From positions 1,736,001 to 1,800,000 of the forward strand of contig NC_044024.1 in NCBI RefSeq assembly GCF_900496995.4: DNA of 64,000 nt, written 5' to 3'. This stretch comes from Aquila chrysaetos chrysaetos. Lineage: Eukaryota > Chordata > Aves > Accipitriformes > Accipitridae. Below are positions 36,601-48,607 of the stretch, piece after piece (position 1 is the stretch's first letter; every line of letters begins with the position of its first letter). The position numbers were made by a program, and so were the translations under genes. The notes under the pieces are model-generated. The model had not been told where the DNA came from. It searched no databases and worked only from the letters and a program-made list of their open reading frames with translations.

Positions 36601-39600
36601 ACAGGATGCGGTCGCACCACGAGGGGACATTGATCCTCACCTAAAAATGGGGAAAGCAGCTGGCTTCAGTGCCCCATCGGGTCTGGCTCCCCCCCCCAGC
36701 CCAGAAAAGCAACCCAGCACCCCAAAAAGTGAGCTCCCTCCCTCCCGGACCCCCTCTGGGGAGGGAACAGGCTGGCGAAGCATCACCACGCAGCCCTCCC
36801 CTGGCACCGTCCGAGCCTGCTGTCCCCGTCCCCCGGCGATGTCCTGCAGCTCAGCTGGAGGCTCCGGGAACTCACCCCCGTGGGCTTGAACTTCTGCCAC
36901 ATGTAGCTGTCCCGGGAGCCCCGCTCGTACCGGTACGTGGGCGGGAAGGAGATGTCACCCTCACCTGGGAACCGAGACATGGAGGTGGCGTAGGGACCAG
37001 CATCCCTGCCTGTCCCCACAGCTGCAACCGGCTGGGGAGAGGCCCCACGGGGCGTCACGGTCCCCATCCAGGGCTCACACGGATGGCTGGCACCCCTGGC
37101 CACCTCTGACTGTTCCCCTGCTTCCACGCTTTTGGGATGCAGAGCCCAGGGACCTGCCCCGGGGGGGCTCGCGTGGTGCACGTCAAGGTCCCCCAGGCTT
37201 TCGGCACCTCGCGCAGGGCTGTGCCGGGACAGGGCACGACCGCGTGCCGGAGATGGCACAGGGGGAGGTCTGCGGGGACCCTGGGTGCTGCTGCCTTGGT
37301 GGGGGGAGCAGCGCTTTTGCCCCCGCACTCACTGAATCGCAGGAACACCTTGTTCTTCTCTCGCTCCAGGTTGAGCTGGTCGACAGCCAGGAGGGCTTCA
37401 AACTCCTTCTTGGTTATATGGGCAAGGATATCCTGCGCCGGGGGAGGAAATCGCAGTGAGCCCCGGCTTCTCTCACCACTCCGCCGCGGTGCCCGCGGAG
37501 TCCCACCTGCACGTCCATGTCCAGGCGGTAGTTGAGGTCCCCGAACCAGAAGAGGTGGGTGAAGCGCAGGGTGAGGTCGAATGCCCCGAGACGCTTGTCG
37601 CCCAGGACCAGGGAACGCAGGATGTCACTGTAGTTCTGGTTACGCCTGCGGTGGCGGGGGGGGGGGGGGGGGGAACGGCAGCACCGTGTGAGCCACCCCG
37701 GGGACTCCTCATCCTCATCCTGCCCCTGCCAGGTGGGGACAGGAGGGGGACAGGGACAGCCCCACAGCCCCCAAGGGCTCCTCCAGCCCCCGGTGACACC
37801 CGGGACAGCCCTGTGTCCCCCCCGCCCCCCGAGCCTCTCCATCACCTGTGGGTCTTCTCACTGCCAGAGGCCAGGTGGCAGTTGACGAAGCCGAAGGAGG
37901 TCCCGTTGAAGAGGAAGGAGACGCCCACGGCTCCCTTGTTCCCTGCAGGGATGTGCCAGGCACTGAGCTCTGGGGGGGGGGCCCGCAGGTGCTGGGATGG
38001 CCCCCAGGCTGTCCCCTCACACGGGGGCATCCCCCCCTTACCCCATCCCCATCCCTACCCAGCGTGTTGGCGATCCCAGTTTTCACGCTGGAGGTGTGGA
38101 CGTGGCTGATGCGCCGCTCGTGCTCGGGCTTCACCAGCACCACGATCTTGATGCTCCAGAGGCACTGCAGGGCGACCTGCGGGGGGGGTGGAGGAGGTGT
38201 AAGTCTGCCTGCTCCCCCCACGGCCAAGCACGGTGGGGTTGGAGAAGCAGCAAGGTCAGCCAACCCATCCCTGAAAGGTGGCTCCTCGGGAGGGCACTCC
38301 CTGCAGGGAGTCCATGGGGCATAGGAGCTTCCCTGGGCTGCATTTGGGGTGGGAGAAGACCCTGGGTTTGGGGGTAAGAGCCCTGGGGCGATGGCTGCTG
38401 GTAACCAGCTCCCTGAGACTGCCGGGGATGTCTTTAGCCTGCTCAGCACCGGGTCCCTCCCCAGGCACGGCCGGAGGGGTCCAGGCTGCGCCCTGCCGTT
38501 ACCACTCGGTAGTCGATGGCCATCAGGGTCTTCAGAGATGCGCGGAGGAACTCGACCCACTCGCGGTCACCCAGGGAGTTCTCCTGGGTGCCGATAACGT
38601 AGATGTCGTGGGGGATGCAGGCAGTGGTCTCGTCCTGCGTGCGCCCCAAGCCCCTCGAGGTCAGCCAGGAGGCGAGGGAGCGGGGCGGCGGCGTGCTGCC
38701 TGCGGGCAGGGGACGGGGTCACTGGGGGGGGACACGACAGCATGCCAGGCTCCTCAAGCTCCTCTCTAACCCCAGACTTTATGCATCTCCAGGAGCCGCC
38801 GGGGATGAGAATCCTCGTGCCAGCCCCGTGGTTCACCCATGCACATCCCAGACTGATGCTGGGATTTACTGCTACTGGCCGAAACCCTCCCAGTACCCCA
38901 GCTCCTCCGTTTCCCTGACAGCCACCAGGCAAGTGGATCACAACAGGACAGACAAACCCGAAAGCGGCCAGGTAGGAGTCTTCTCCAGCCTCCTCCTCCC
39001 ACCGAGGACCAGCTCGAACCTCAGGTTTCCTGGGGCAGCTCCCTGCAGCCCTCACCTCCCAAAACCCACCCAGGCTCACGAGGAGCCAGGACAGCCTCCC
39101 AGGACAACGCAACCTTACCCATGTTCCATGTCCCGACGTACACCGAGATGAGGTCGGGCTCATCCAGGTTGGAATGCTGGATCTTCATCAGCTGCAGCAG
39201 CTGGCAAAAGGCCTCTCGCTTCTGCGGGATGATATGGGTGTCTTAGGGTCCAAAAGGGGAGCCAGGAGCCACAGCACCCCAGAAGATGCCGGTGGTGGGA
39301 TCAGGGCGACGTCACCCCCAGGCGTAGGAGCCGGCTTGCAGGGGTGGTCTCAACCCTGAGATCGCTCATTTGCTGCATCACTACAAAACGGCTCTGTATT
39401 CCCCCAGGACGCCCAGTGAGCGCAGCCGGAGCTGCTTACCCGCGCGCTGGGGAAGACGAAGTCTCTGCTCAGGCTCCTCTGCGGCTCCCGGTCATACACC
39501 AGCCTCACCTTGCTCTGCACGCTCTGGTACTTGATCAGCTGCAGGACTGAACGCCGGGCATGAGGGGGGCAACGGTGTCTCCCCACCTCCCACCATGGGG

Positions 39601-42600
39601 GCAGCAGGTAGCGTGGGATGGGCGCTCGGGCTGCGACCGGGGTCTGCAGCCCATCACCCTGGCATCAGGCCTGTGCCAGGGAATCCCACAGCCCTGCGGC
39701 ACCCCATCAACGGCCGGTGGGGGAGTCAGCAGCCCCTTACTTTTGTCCTGAGGGATGGTCTCCTCCGGGGACCCGCTGCCCCTTTTGGTGACGGCCACCG
39801 TGCCGGACTCCACGTCCACCGTCAGGGCTGCCCGCTGCGACTTGCCCACTTTTACCTGCAGACGGGGACGCGGTTCCCGGGTCGGCTCACGCCTGCCCTG
39901 CCCGAGCAGCGACGCTGGGACCCCACCGTGCCCCCTGCCCTCACCTCGAAGCTCTGCACGGCGAGGGGCTTGGCGGCTGGCGGGGGGGCTGCAGCCACGC
40001 TGGGCAGTGCCAGGTTGTGCCTCGACACTGTCTCCTGCAGCGACTTCAGCACCTGCAGGAGAGACGGGCACCGGTCTGGGGACACTGGGCTAACTGGGAG
40101 CCCCGGGCACCCTGCGCCAGCCCGTCGTGCCCCATGGGGCACCCTGGGGCTGTGCCACTGCCGGCAGCTTGCTTTGCCGGAGGGTTTAATTTAGGTGAGG
40201 GGTTCGCTGGAGCAGAGTGAGGTTCCCCAGCTCGGGGCACTGGCAGAGCCGGGCAGTGGCTGCCATTAACAGCTGTCGTGCCTCTCCCTGCACCCAGCTG
40301 GGCTTCCCCAGCCTGGCATCGCGGGGGGGCGGGGGGCGGGCAGGCACCTTCTTTTCCAGCGAAGAGAGGAGATGGTTGACGGTAGATATCTTGTTGAGGA
40401 GCAGCTCAAGGTCCGGATCGCTGGTCAGGAGACCCTGAGGGGAAGGAGGGACATTTTTGGAGCAGCGCGGTGGCACCGGACCGGTGAATTCCTCCCTGCG
40501 GGTCCAGGCTGCACCCCGAGCGATGGGGGTCCCTGGGGTCTGGCGGGAGAAGCAGCTTTCCTCTACCGCCGTGTCCTGCGTGCGGGAACGAGCCCCCGCT
40601 TGTCCCCAGGCCACAGAGAGCCAAGTCCCCTCAGCTGGCTGCAGGGACCCCGACACACACAGCACCCAGGCACCACCGGCAGCTGGCAGCACCGCGGGAC
40701 GCGCAGCACCTTTGGGTGCCGACAGGCACCGAAACCGCCCCCCCCCACACACCTCCCCTGCAGACCAGCTGCGCCCAGCCACGCGTGACAAAGCCCCTGC
40801 AGGTGGCTGTGGGCTGCGACGGCGCCGGGGAGGGGGCTCACCTGCTCCCTGGCCGGGCTGCGAGGGGACGCGGGGGAGTCGAACACCCTGGCCAGCGTCT
40901 CCAGACCCGCCAGCGTGAAGTCGATCTCACTGCGGAGGAGAGGAGCGGGTGAGAGCTGGCACCGGCATCTCCCGAGCCTCGGTGGCAATGCTCAGCCACC
41001 GTGAAGGGGACGGGGAGAAGGTGGGTGTCCGTCCCCCCCCCACTTCCATCGCCGCCGCTCCCAGGCCACTCGCCTGTGCAGCGCCCGGCAGGCAGTGACG
41101 AGCGCGGTGCTGAGGTGACGCAGCTGCGGGTGCCCGTGGCGCAGTGCCTCCAGGTCCAGCTGCAGGTGGTGGTTCAGGTACTCGGCCATGAAACCCATGA
41201 AGTCGCTGGCCGGGCTGCAAGGTAGGGTGGGCGTCTTTGGAAAAATCCCACCACCACCACCACCACCATCGCGTGGGAGGGGTGGCCGTGCCCACCCCGT
41301 CGCCTCCATCAGCCCCCGGGGTGGGCAGGGGTGCATTACCTGCTGTGGACCTGCTCCTGCAGCCTCTGGTGCAGCTGCTGTGAGATGTGGGTCCGGCCGG
41401 CGATGGGAGCGCTGACCCACGTGCCCGCCCCGGCTCCACCGACCAGAACCGCGCTCGCCGTGTGCCCGCCGCCTCGGCCATCCTCGCCGTCTGCGGGCAG
41501 AGGACAGCTGGCTCAGCGGGACCCCCTCCCCGGTCACAGCCCGGCACGGCCCCCGCCGCCCCCTCCCCGGCTCACCCGAGTCCTCGTCGGCCGCCTGCCT
41601 TGCCCGGTGCACGGGGTAGAGCAGGGGTGTCACCAGCCCGTTGTTGGGCTGCTGGTAGGCGCCGATCAGGTCGGGGAGGGTTCGGAAACATTTGGCCTGG
41701 ATGCCCTGGATGGTCTGCGGAGGCAGAGAAGGGGAAGCACCATCACGTTCCCCCCGCTCCGCCGGCTCCGTGTGCTGGGGCGGCTCCCAGCTGGGTTGCG
41801 GACCAGCCTGCTGTGTCGAGTGGGTCTGTTGCCCAAAATGTGCCCACGGCGAGCTGGAAGTGCTCACCCCATGGGGAGCTCACCCCAGTGTCCCTGGCAG
41901 GGCAGCAGAGCAAGAGGAGGAGCGTGCAGACGTCTGCCTCGTGCGGCAGACAGGGATGCTCCCCAGGGATGCTCTTTTCAGAGGGCGAGAAAGGGCGGCT
42001 GCAGAGAGCTGGGTACCGGGAGGAACCGTGAAGTGACACCGAAGAGGGGAAGCGAGGCCGAGCCAGCAGCCGGGACGGACATCACAGGGACAGACATCGC
42101 GAGGATCGAGCCTGCGTGGCCAGGCTGGGGCAGAGGACAGCGGCAGGAATGGGACAAGTGTTTTTCTGTGCCACCCAGGGCGGGCCGGTGACAGCCGTGG
42201 GGCCGTCGGGGAAGCAGCCTTCCCAGGCAGCCCGGTGCTGCGGAGGTGGCTGCGAAGCGCTTTTGCATCCTGCAGAGCCAAGCGTTGCAGGCAGCTTATG
42301 CAAAAAGCAAACCGCACCGCTCGCTCGCAGCGCCCGTGTGCCGGGGAGGGCGAGCAGACGACACGTCTCCGGCTGTTGCCCCGGGGGGCCGGCGGGGGAA
42401 GCGAGCACCCCGGGTCCTTCTGCACCTGCATCCTGCCCGCGCCCCAGCTTGCAGCCCACGACCCCCCCGCGCCAGCACGGCGCCCGGTGGCATTCGCCAG
42501 GGCAGGGAGGGCACCCATCGCTGCACCCACCTGGACGGAGAGCAACCCCTCGTCATCGGGAAGGATGCGGTAGGTGTGGACGTGCCGCTGGAACCTGGGG

Positions 42601-43990
42601 GAGAGCAGACCGTGGGCGTGTGGCAACGTTGGCGAGGGGGGGGTGCCTGGCACCCAGCCCTGATGCAAACACCCTGTGCCCTCTGCAGAGAGAGGAACTG
42701 AGCTCTCATTTCTGGAAATAACACCATCAACCTCAGCTCTGGGTCTGTACCCGTTTGCAGGGGTTGATGCGCAGCGTCCCCCTGCCTCCAAACAGCACCC
42801 TGCCTGCAGCGGGCACGGCCACGGCACGGCCACGGCACGCCGGGGGCTCAGCCAAATCTCCGCCAGCATTCGCTGGGGCACCTAGCCCGGCACCGTGCTC
42901 CCCGTGGCTGCGATGCCACGGTCGGTCGTACTCACTCCGAGGCCACCGCGCATCCCTGCCCGTGCCACCGTCCCGTCTGACATCAGCCTGATCTCCGACT
43001 CGGTGCCGGGGGCAGTTAACCGGCCGAACCCCCAACGTACCCCCCCCTGCCGCGCCCCTCGGCACCATGTATTTGCAATTTGTCCCGTCTACCGGGCCAG
43101 GCCGGCCGTAGGAAAGGGGGTGGCATCCTGCCAAACCCGCCGAGGCACCGCCCCGCGCGCTCCCCGCTGCGGACGTGTCGCTCGGCTGCAGGAAGGGGTG
43201 CAGGCAGCAGGAAGGGGTACGGGTAGCAAAGAAGGGGTACGGGCAGCAAGGAAAGGGTGCGGGCAGCCCCAGAAGCACTTGCTCTCAGGGGCTGTAAGCG
43301 TGGTTCAAGGCGTGGGGATGGCAAGGGGCCCCGTGGGTGGTAGAGGATGCAGCCCCGAAATCCCAGCATCCGAGATGTTAACAGCGGGTGTCGCGGTCCG
43401 GATGCGGCCACGTTGGGGGTTGGAGGGAGACGGGATGTTTGTTTTTGCGGAGGGAGGGCGACGCGAGTCAGCCTCTCCCGCTTCCACGCACGGGGCCGGG
43501 ATGGCGGGCAGCCCGAAAGGGCTTGGCGAGCCCTGGATTTCGGGTTCTCCCTTCAGCAACCCCAGTGCTGGGCAGGGCTGCTGGCCCGGGCTTCTTCCTG
43601 CTCCCAAGGACATGGAGTTTTGCCCTGGTCCGACTTGAGGATCACCCGAAAACCCCCACGCCAGAGAGCTGGCACCCTGCACACCCCGCCGGCATCCCTG
43701 CAGAAAGCTTTTCCACAAGGTTTTGGCAGCGCCAGCCCAAGGGGAAGTGCCAGGATTGCTGTTCCTGGAGCCCGGAGCAGGGAGAGGGACAGAGGGACCT
43801 CGGCAAGGGACAAGAAAGAGAAGCCGCGAGCAGAAGCCAGGCAGGTGACTCACAGGAGGCAGAGGGCATATGCCCCCGAGACCGACTCGCTGTCCCGCAC
43901 GAGGAAGCAGCCATCCCGCCCGGCCTTGGCCAGCAGCTCCTCTGCCACCACCCTGCTGATGTCCCGGTGGTACCAGCTTGCTGCCGCCAT
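33697..43990 (-). CDS. INPPL1: SHIP2-type PI(3,4,5)P3 5-phosphatase, INPPL1-like paralogue
   Basis: Removes the 5-phosphate of PI(3,4,5)P3 at the membrane. Coding exons in order: 43990-43854, 42594-42531, 41714-41576, 41490-41340, 41214-41074, 40929-40842, 40434-40348, 40052-39945, 39855-39741, 39546-39440, 39221-39119, 38699-38503, 38176-38059, 37942-37846, 37645-37507, 37432-37333, 36964-36876, 36640-36559, 36454-36365, 36261-36145, 36059-35971, 35762-35675, 35427-35272, 35094-35013, 34934-34415, 34129-33974, 33822-33697; about 1161 residues (human SHIP2 1258). The SH2 domain (about 5-100) has the binding Arg in FLVRDSES. Catalytic motifs are intact: GTWNMG (about 409), WFGDLNYR (584), PSWCDRILW (666), SDHSPV (696). 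A C2-like region follows, then NPAY (910) and a decayed SAM-like end, which points to SHIP2 rather than SHIP1. One intron has a GC donor. The two terminal exons are the least certain part. Human Xq13.1 has no counterpart, so it is probably a paralogue of human INPPL1 at 11q13. Confidence 0.93.
37656..37673 (-). repeat. 18-base homopolymer (C on the coding strand) at a 3' splice site
   Basis: A run of 18 G on the plus strand is poly-C on the coding strand of the SHIP2-like gene and forms part of the polypyrimidine tract before the 37645 acceptor. Run length is likely to be unstable or misread. Confidence 0.85.
41248..41268. repeat. (CCA)7 microsatellite in a SHIP2-like intron
   Basis: Seven CCA units (TGG on the coding strand) in the short intron between the fourth and fifth coding exons. 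No coding role. Confidence 0.9.
43190..43267 (+). repeat. Minisatellite, unit about 19-21 bases, intron 1 of the SHIP2-like gene
   Basis: Four imperfect tandem copies of a unit like GGAAGGGGTACGGGCAGCA, lying in the first intron about 600 bases from the SH2 exon. The copies differ by a few substitutions. Confidence 0.8.
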
Positions 43991-45561
43991 CCTCCGAAGC
44001 AGCGAGACACCGGCTGTGCTGCGTCCCCGTCCCAGCCCCGCATCGGGGCTCAGTGGCAGCCGCTGGCCATCGGCTGGCCCACAGGGTCGGTTGGCGAAGG
44101 TAAAGGTGGGGGCGGCGTGGGGGGACCAGCCCCCCAGTACCCGAGTGAGTTGCTGGCTGGAGGTCCCAGTGGGTGATGTGCAGCCACCGAGGTGATGCTC
44201 ATGGGGACGGCCAGGCAGCGTGGCAGGAGCAGGACCCGGGGAGCAGCTGGGAGAGGCTGGGGGTCCGGATGCTCCTCATCGCGGGGGTCTCCAGCCTGTG
44301 GGATGCACGGGGGCAGAGAGGAGCAGATCAGCAAACGGACCTTTCCCGCAGGGGGAATTACCCTGTGCTGCCGCTCCAGCCCCCTGGGGGGGGGGGGGGG
44401 CACCATCCTGCCCCAGTGCATGGCGAATACAAGCCATGCTGGCGTCCCGGCGGCAGGCGGGGGCAGACCTCACCCCCCCACACTCACCGTCCCTTGCAGA
44501 TGCAGCGCAGGGCTCCTGCGGGGTGCTGTGGGCAGGGAGCCAAGCTTTCGGGGTGCAGCCAAGCAGGAGCGGAGCCGCGATGCTACGCCGGCCGCTCTTG
44601 GACTTTCTCCCACGGGGCACGCCGGCAGCCCTGCCCGTTGGGGCGGCAGTAGCGGGGTGGGGGGGGTGTCAGACAGCACCCACGCCAATGTCCCCCGGCT
44701 CTCCGGTCCCACCGGCCAGGCCTACCAGCTCAGCGTCCCGTGCCGCTCGCTCGACACCGCCGCTGCGGCCGCCGCGCTCTTCCTCCTTCTCTGTGCTCTG
44801 CTCTCCCCGCTGCCGGGACCAGCCTCCTCGCTCCTCCTCCAGCTCCAGCCCCGCTACGGGGGGAAGCCTGCAGCCACGCGGGGCCGAGCGTGGCAGGGTG
44901 CAGGCAGCCACGGTCCTGGAGCAAGGGCTCTGCCTCCATCCCGCTCTCCGTTGCTCATCTTCCCCAGGGGCGAGGGGCGATGGAGCGGGGAGAGCCCCAT
45001 CCCTTGGGCAGGATGCTGGGAGAAGGGACCGCCAGCGGCGTGGGACAGCCGCAAGCCCCTGAAATGTGTTTGGGGCAGCGGGCAGGCAGGCAGCCTGCGG
45101 GCAGCGACCGAGTTGCCCGCTCCCGGGGACCTTGCTGCCCGCGTTGGGGCTGAGCTCTGCCGTTTGCTGCCGGCTGCGCGCAGACGGAGATGCTGGCGGG
45201 CATCGGGCGGCCGAGCGAGCCAAGAGCCCACGACGGCATTCATGTCACCCCGTCTGTGCATGCCTTGCCTGCAGGCAGAAGGGAAGTGGGGTTCGGGGGC
45301 TCCTGGGAAGGGGTCGGGAAGGAGGGAGGCTTTTCCTGGTAGGATGGGGCTGCAAATAGCACCCCAGCTCCTGGGTGCAGACCTCGAGGTCTTGCTCCCT
45401 GTGGCAAGGAGCGAGCTGGCCATGCGCGTGCAGCTGGCTCGAGCTGCGGTAGGGTGATTAGCACCAATTAATTACAGATGAGCAGCAGCCACCGTCTGCT
45501 GCCAGGGTGCCCGGGAGCACCAGGGCTGCTCTGGGGAAAGATGGGATAGCGGGTTCTTGCC

Positions 45562-45589
45562 GGAGGAGGAGGAGGAGGAGGAGGAGGAG
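45562..45589 (+). repeat. (GGA)9 microsatellite
   Basis: About nine GGA units in intergenic sequence. No coding frame with support crosses it. Confidence 0.9.
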
Positions 45590-47218
45590 AAGAATGGAGT
45601 GCCATGCCAAGCCATGCTTCCAGCTATCTGCTGCCCTTGGCATCACAAGCTGACCCCTGCAGCCATGAGCCCAGCGCAAAGGGACCGTCCCCCACCACTG
45701 TCTGCGCAATCCCACCGGCGCAGATGTGCCAAAAGCCCCTGCCGAGGCTTCCTTCTGGGCTCCCGCTCTCGAGAGGAACCTGTGGCCAGGGTCGCCAAGA
45801 AGTCGGGCAGCCCGCTTGATTTTGGGCTGGCGGCTCCGGGCCGCAGGGGCAGCGGTTGCATCTCTCACCAGTGCCCACCATGCGGACACGCAGTGATGGC
45901 GGGTCTGTGCAGGGACAGCAGCTGGGGACCCCCATCCTGCTGGAGATCCCTGTCCTGCCAGAGACCCGCTCCCACCGGTGCTGCTCCCTCCCGTTACTTA
46001 ACAGCGTGGCAATAATTCCCAGCAGCCATGGAGGCGCCTGGCTTCAGATTAATGCCGTCCACGCCGCTTAATCCGGATCAGAGGAGGAAGCCCTGGAGCT
46101 CTGAGGGGCTTTGAGAAATCAGCGGCGCCGGCTGCGGGCGTTTATGTAAGGTGGCTGCGGTGCACGGTGCCGGAGGCTGAGCCGGGACGTTGCCAGATGC
46201 ACCGGCACCCAGGGAGCTCTGCCAGCACCTGGGGACAGTTGTATTTTGGAAGTCAGTGTGGGTTCACTGGTACCAGCTTGCTGGGTAGCTCCGGCTCCAC
46301 CCAGGCTCCCTTCGGAGGGCAGACCCTGCGGGTGAGGGCACCGAAGCGGGAGGACGTGGGAAGCCCTGCGGCCATGCCCCGGCGAGGCAGGACACCGCAG
46401 GGCACTGTCCATCGGGGACCAGGGATGAAGCCGGACCTCCACGTGCTCCACCAGTGTCCTGCCCCACTGGAAGTGGCCGTTTGAGCTGTGCTTCACACAG
46501 CGTGGGGACCTGGATGGACGGGTGGGATGAGGCGGATGAGAGGAGCCTTTGACCATTTATTAAACAGGAAAAAGGAAGAAGCCCTCTCTCATTTCCCTAT
46601 TATTTTTAACATGGCACTGCATCCCCCAGCTTCCTTCCCCGGTGCTAGGTTCGGAGCATAGCGTGAGCGCAGGAAAGGATGTGGTCTGTCCGTCTCACCA
46701 CTGTTTTGGGGAGGGGAAATGTCTGCCCCCCCCCCCACCTGGGGAAGGTCGCCGTGGCTGAGTCCACACCAGTCAGGATTAAACCGAGCTGAAGCCACCC
46801 GTATTGAAATCTGCTCTCCATCCTCGCCACGCTCCGTAGAGCCGACAGCCACAACAGCCTTTGTGAATGGCACCAGTCTCAGGAGCCTTATTAAGAGCCT
46901 AATGAAGAGCCACAAACAGAGAGCTCAGGATTAGGTGCCTCGGGAACAGCACTGGGGGTGGCCGCTCCGCCGTCCCCCCCAGCCAGGCAGTGGGCATCCA
47001 GGTGGAGCTGCCTCCTCCTCCTCTTCTTCCACCCACCAGAGGGAAGGTCACAGTTCACGTGTCCCCCTGACCTTGGCAGAAATAGCACCCGCTAATCTGC
47101 AAACTAAGCAGCTCTCCTGTGTGCAATTAAAGAGATCACAAGTCCTGGCCCCGGGCAACGTGTGCTGACAGCTAAAGCCCCGGGCTGCAGGGCTGGTGGG
47201 GCTGGCGTGGCGTGGTGG

Positions 47219-47278
47219 CTCCCAGTGGCTCATGATGGTTCCCAGTGGCTCATGATGGCTCCCAGTGGCTCCTGGTGG
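47219..47278 (+). repeat. Three tandem copies of a 20-base unit
   Basis: The unit CTCCCAGTGGCTCATGATGG occurs three times in a row, with one change in the second copy and two in the third. The near identity suggests a recent local duplication. Confidence 0.9.
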
Positions 47279-48382
47279 CCCACAGGGCCAGGGGCACATG
47301 TGGGCTGTGTTTGGGAAGAGTTGGTACCCAGGTGATAAAGGTTGAGCTGATCCAAGGTGGTGGGATGAGGCTGCTGGCAGCTCTGGGGTGGAGGCACAGC
47401 AGCGAGCGGGGACATCCTGACCAAGTGTGTGCTCAAAGCACAGGGTCTGGCCAAGCAAGCGAGGGCTTGATGGATTCTGGAGGTGAGGAAGATGAGTGGG
47501 GCCATGCTGGAGCAGTTTGCAGGCTGTCCTGGGCTGTCCCTGGGGTCTGCGCCCTGTCTCTAGGGCCAACCCAGGGGCAGCATCCATGTGAGCATCCCAC
47601 AGCCATCCCTGCGGGAGGGGGATCCCGTGTGCCGGCTGCGACCGAGGAAGCGCTTCTTTCCTGGCCAGCCGTAAGGCAAAACCACTCTGCGCTTTCAACA
47701 GTTTTCTATATGCAGCAGCAAACTGTGAATTAATGATGTGCTAATCAGGTCAGGTGAGGCCAGCCTGCGGTGTTATGAAATGTCGTGGGGCTGAGCAGAT
47801 TGCCCGGCGGTGCTGGGGGACAGTGGCAGGTCCATGTCCCACCACCAAGGGGTGGCTGGCCCTTCCCTGCTGCTTCGGGGGGAACGAAGCCCAGCGTGGG
47901 AGCTGCTGCTGCAGACCCGGGCTCCGCATCTGCCTTTGCCCCATCACCTTGTACATCAGCGGGCCCCGTGGCAAGGGTGTACGGTGTGCCCCGGACCACA
48001 GCAGGTCACCTCTAGGTGACCGGCCACATGGGCATGTTGGCCATGCGGGAAGATGCCTGCACCTCCTGTCCATCTGTTAGCTGTCCAGCAAAGTGCGTAA
48101 GGGAGGGATAAAACCCGGCAGGTCCCTCCTGCCCGTCTGCCATCTCCATCCACCCTCGTGCCCAGGGCTGGCCCAGCTCCACTTGCCATGGGAGCAGTTG
48201 TAGAGAGCCTCACTGGGAATCTGCGTCCCTGCCTGCACCCCTGCCCACCGGGAGCAGAGCTTCCACCTCAATTACCATCACTTTACTCCTAAGCCCGCTT
48301 TGCCAATCTCCGTAAGCTGCTTTCTCAGGGCTCTGGCAGCAGCTGTATTTATAGCCCACTCTTACTCATGAAGCGTCTTCCC

Positions 48383-48510
48383 CAATTAATAAACTAATAG
48401 GATTCTTCCCAAAAGTACCTCTTTCATGGTGCGCGCACACACATACACACACGCACCCCCCCACCCCGTGGAGATCAGATGCCAGGGGAGGGACCGCCAG
48501 GGGGTATAAG
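48383..48510 (+). promoter_or_regulatory. ARR3: ARR3 promoter with TATA-like box and homeobox sites
   Basis: TATAAG at 48505-48510 lies about 100 bases upstream of the first splice donor. CAATTAA at 48383-48389 resembles the photoreceptor PCE-1/Ret-1 element, and AGGATT at 48399-48404 is close to a reversed CRX site. A CA-rich tract (about 48430-48450) lies between. The layout fits a photoreceptor-specific promoter; factor binding is inferred from short motifs only. Confidence 0.5.
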
Positions 48511-48535
48511 AGGCTGCAGGACTGGGAGCAGCCCG

Positions 48536-48607
48536 TAGTGACTGGGTGGCAGTGGGACGTGCTGGGAGGGGAAGAGGAGAGCGTCTGTCTGTCCATCCAC
48601 CCGCCAG
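48536..48607 (+). other. ARR3: Predicted non-coding first exon of ARR3
   Basis: The sequence ending CCACCCGCCAG is followed by a strong donor GTGAGT at 48608. It begins about 25-30 bases after the TATA-like box. The coding start lies in a later exon whose acceptor is at 50051, so this would be 5' UTR only. The 5' boundary is estimated. Confidence 0.6.

Larger units (their letters stand above)
43991..48380. other. Divergent intergenic region between the SHIP2-like gene and ARR3
   Basis: About 4.4 kb separating the start of the minus-strand phosphatase gene from the ARR3 promoter. The first 1.5 kb is very GC-rich and should hold the phosphatase promoter and 5' UTR; no TATA box stands out. Open frames here lack family motifs. 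A G homopolymer near 44,387, a GGA microsatellite and a 20-base tandem repeat (47219-47278) are present. No RNA gene was recognised. Confidence 0.55.
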
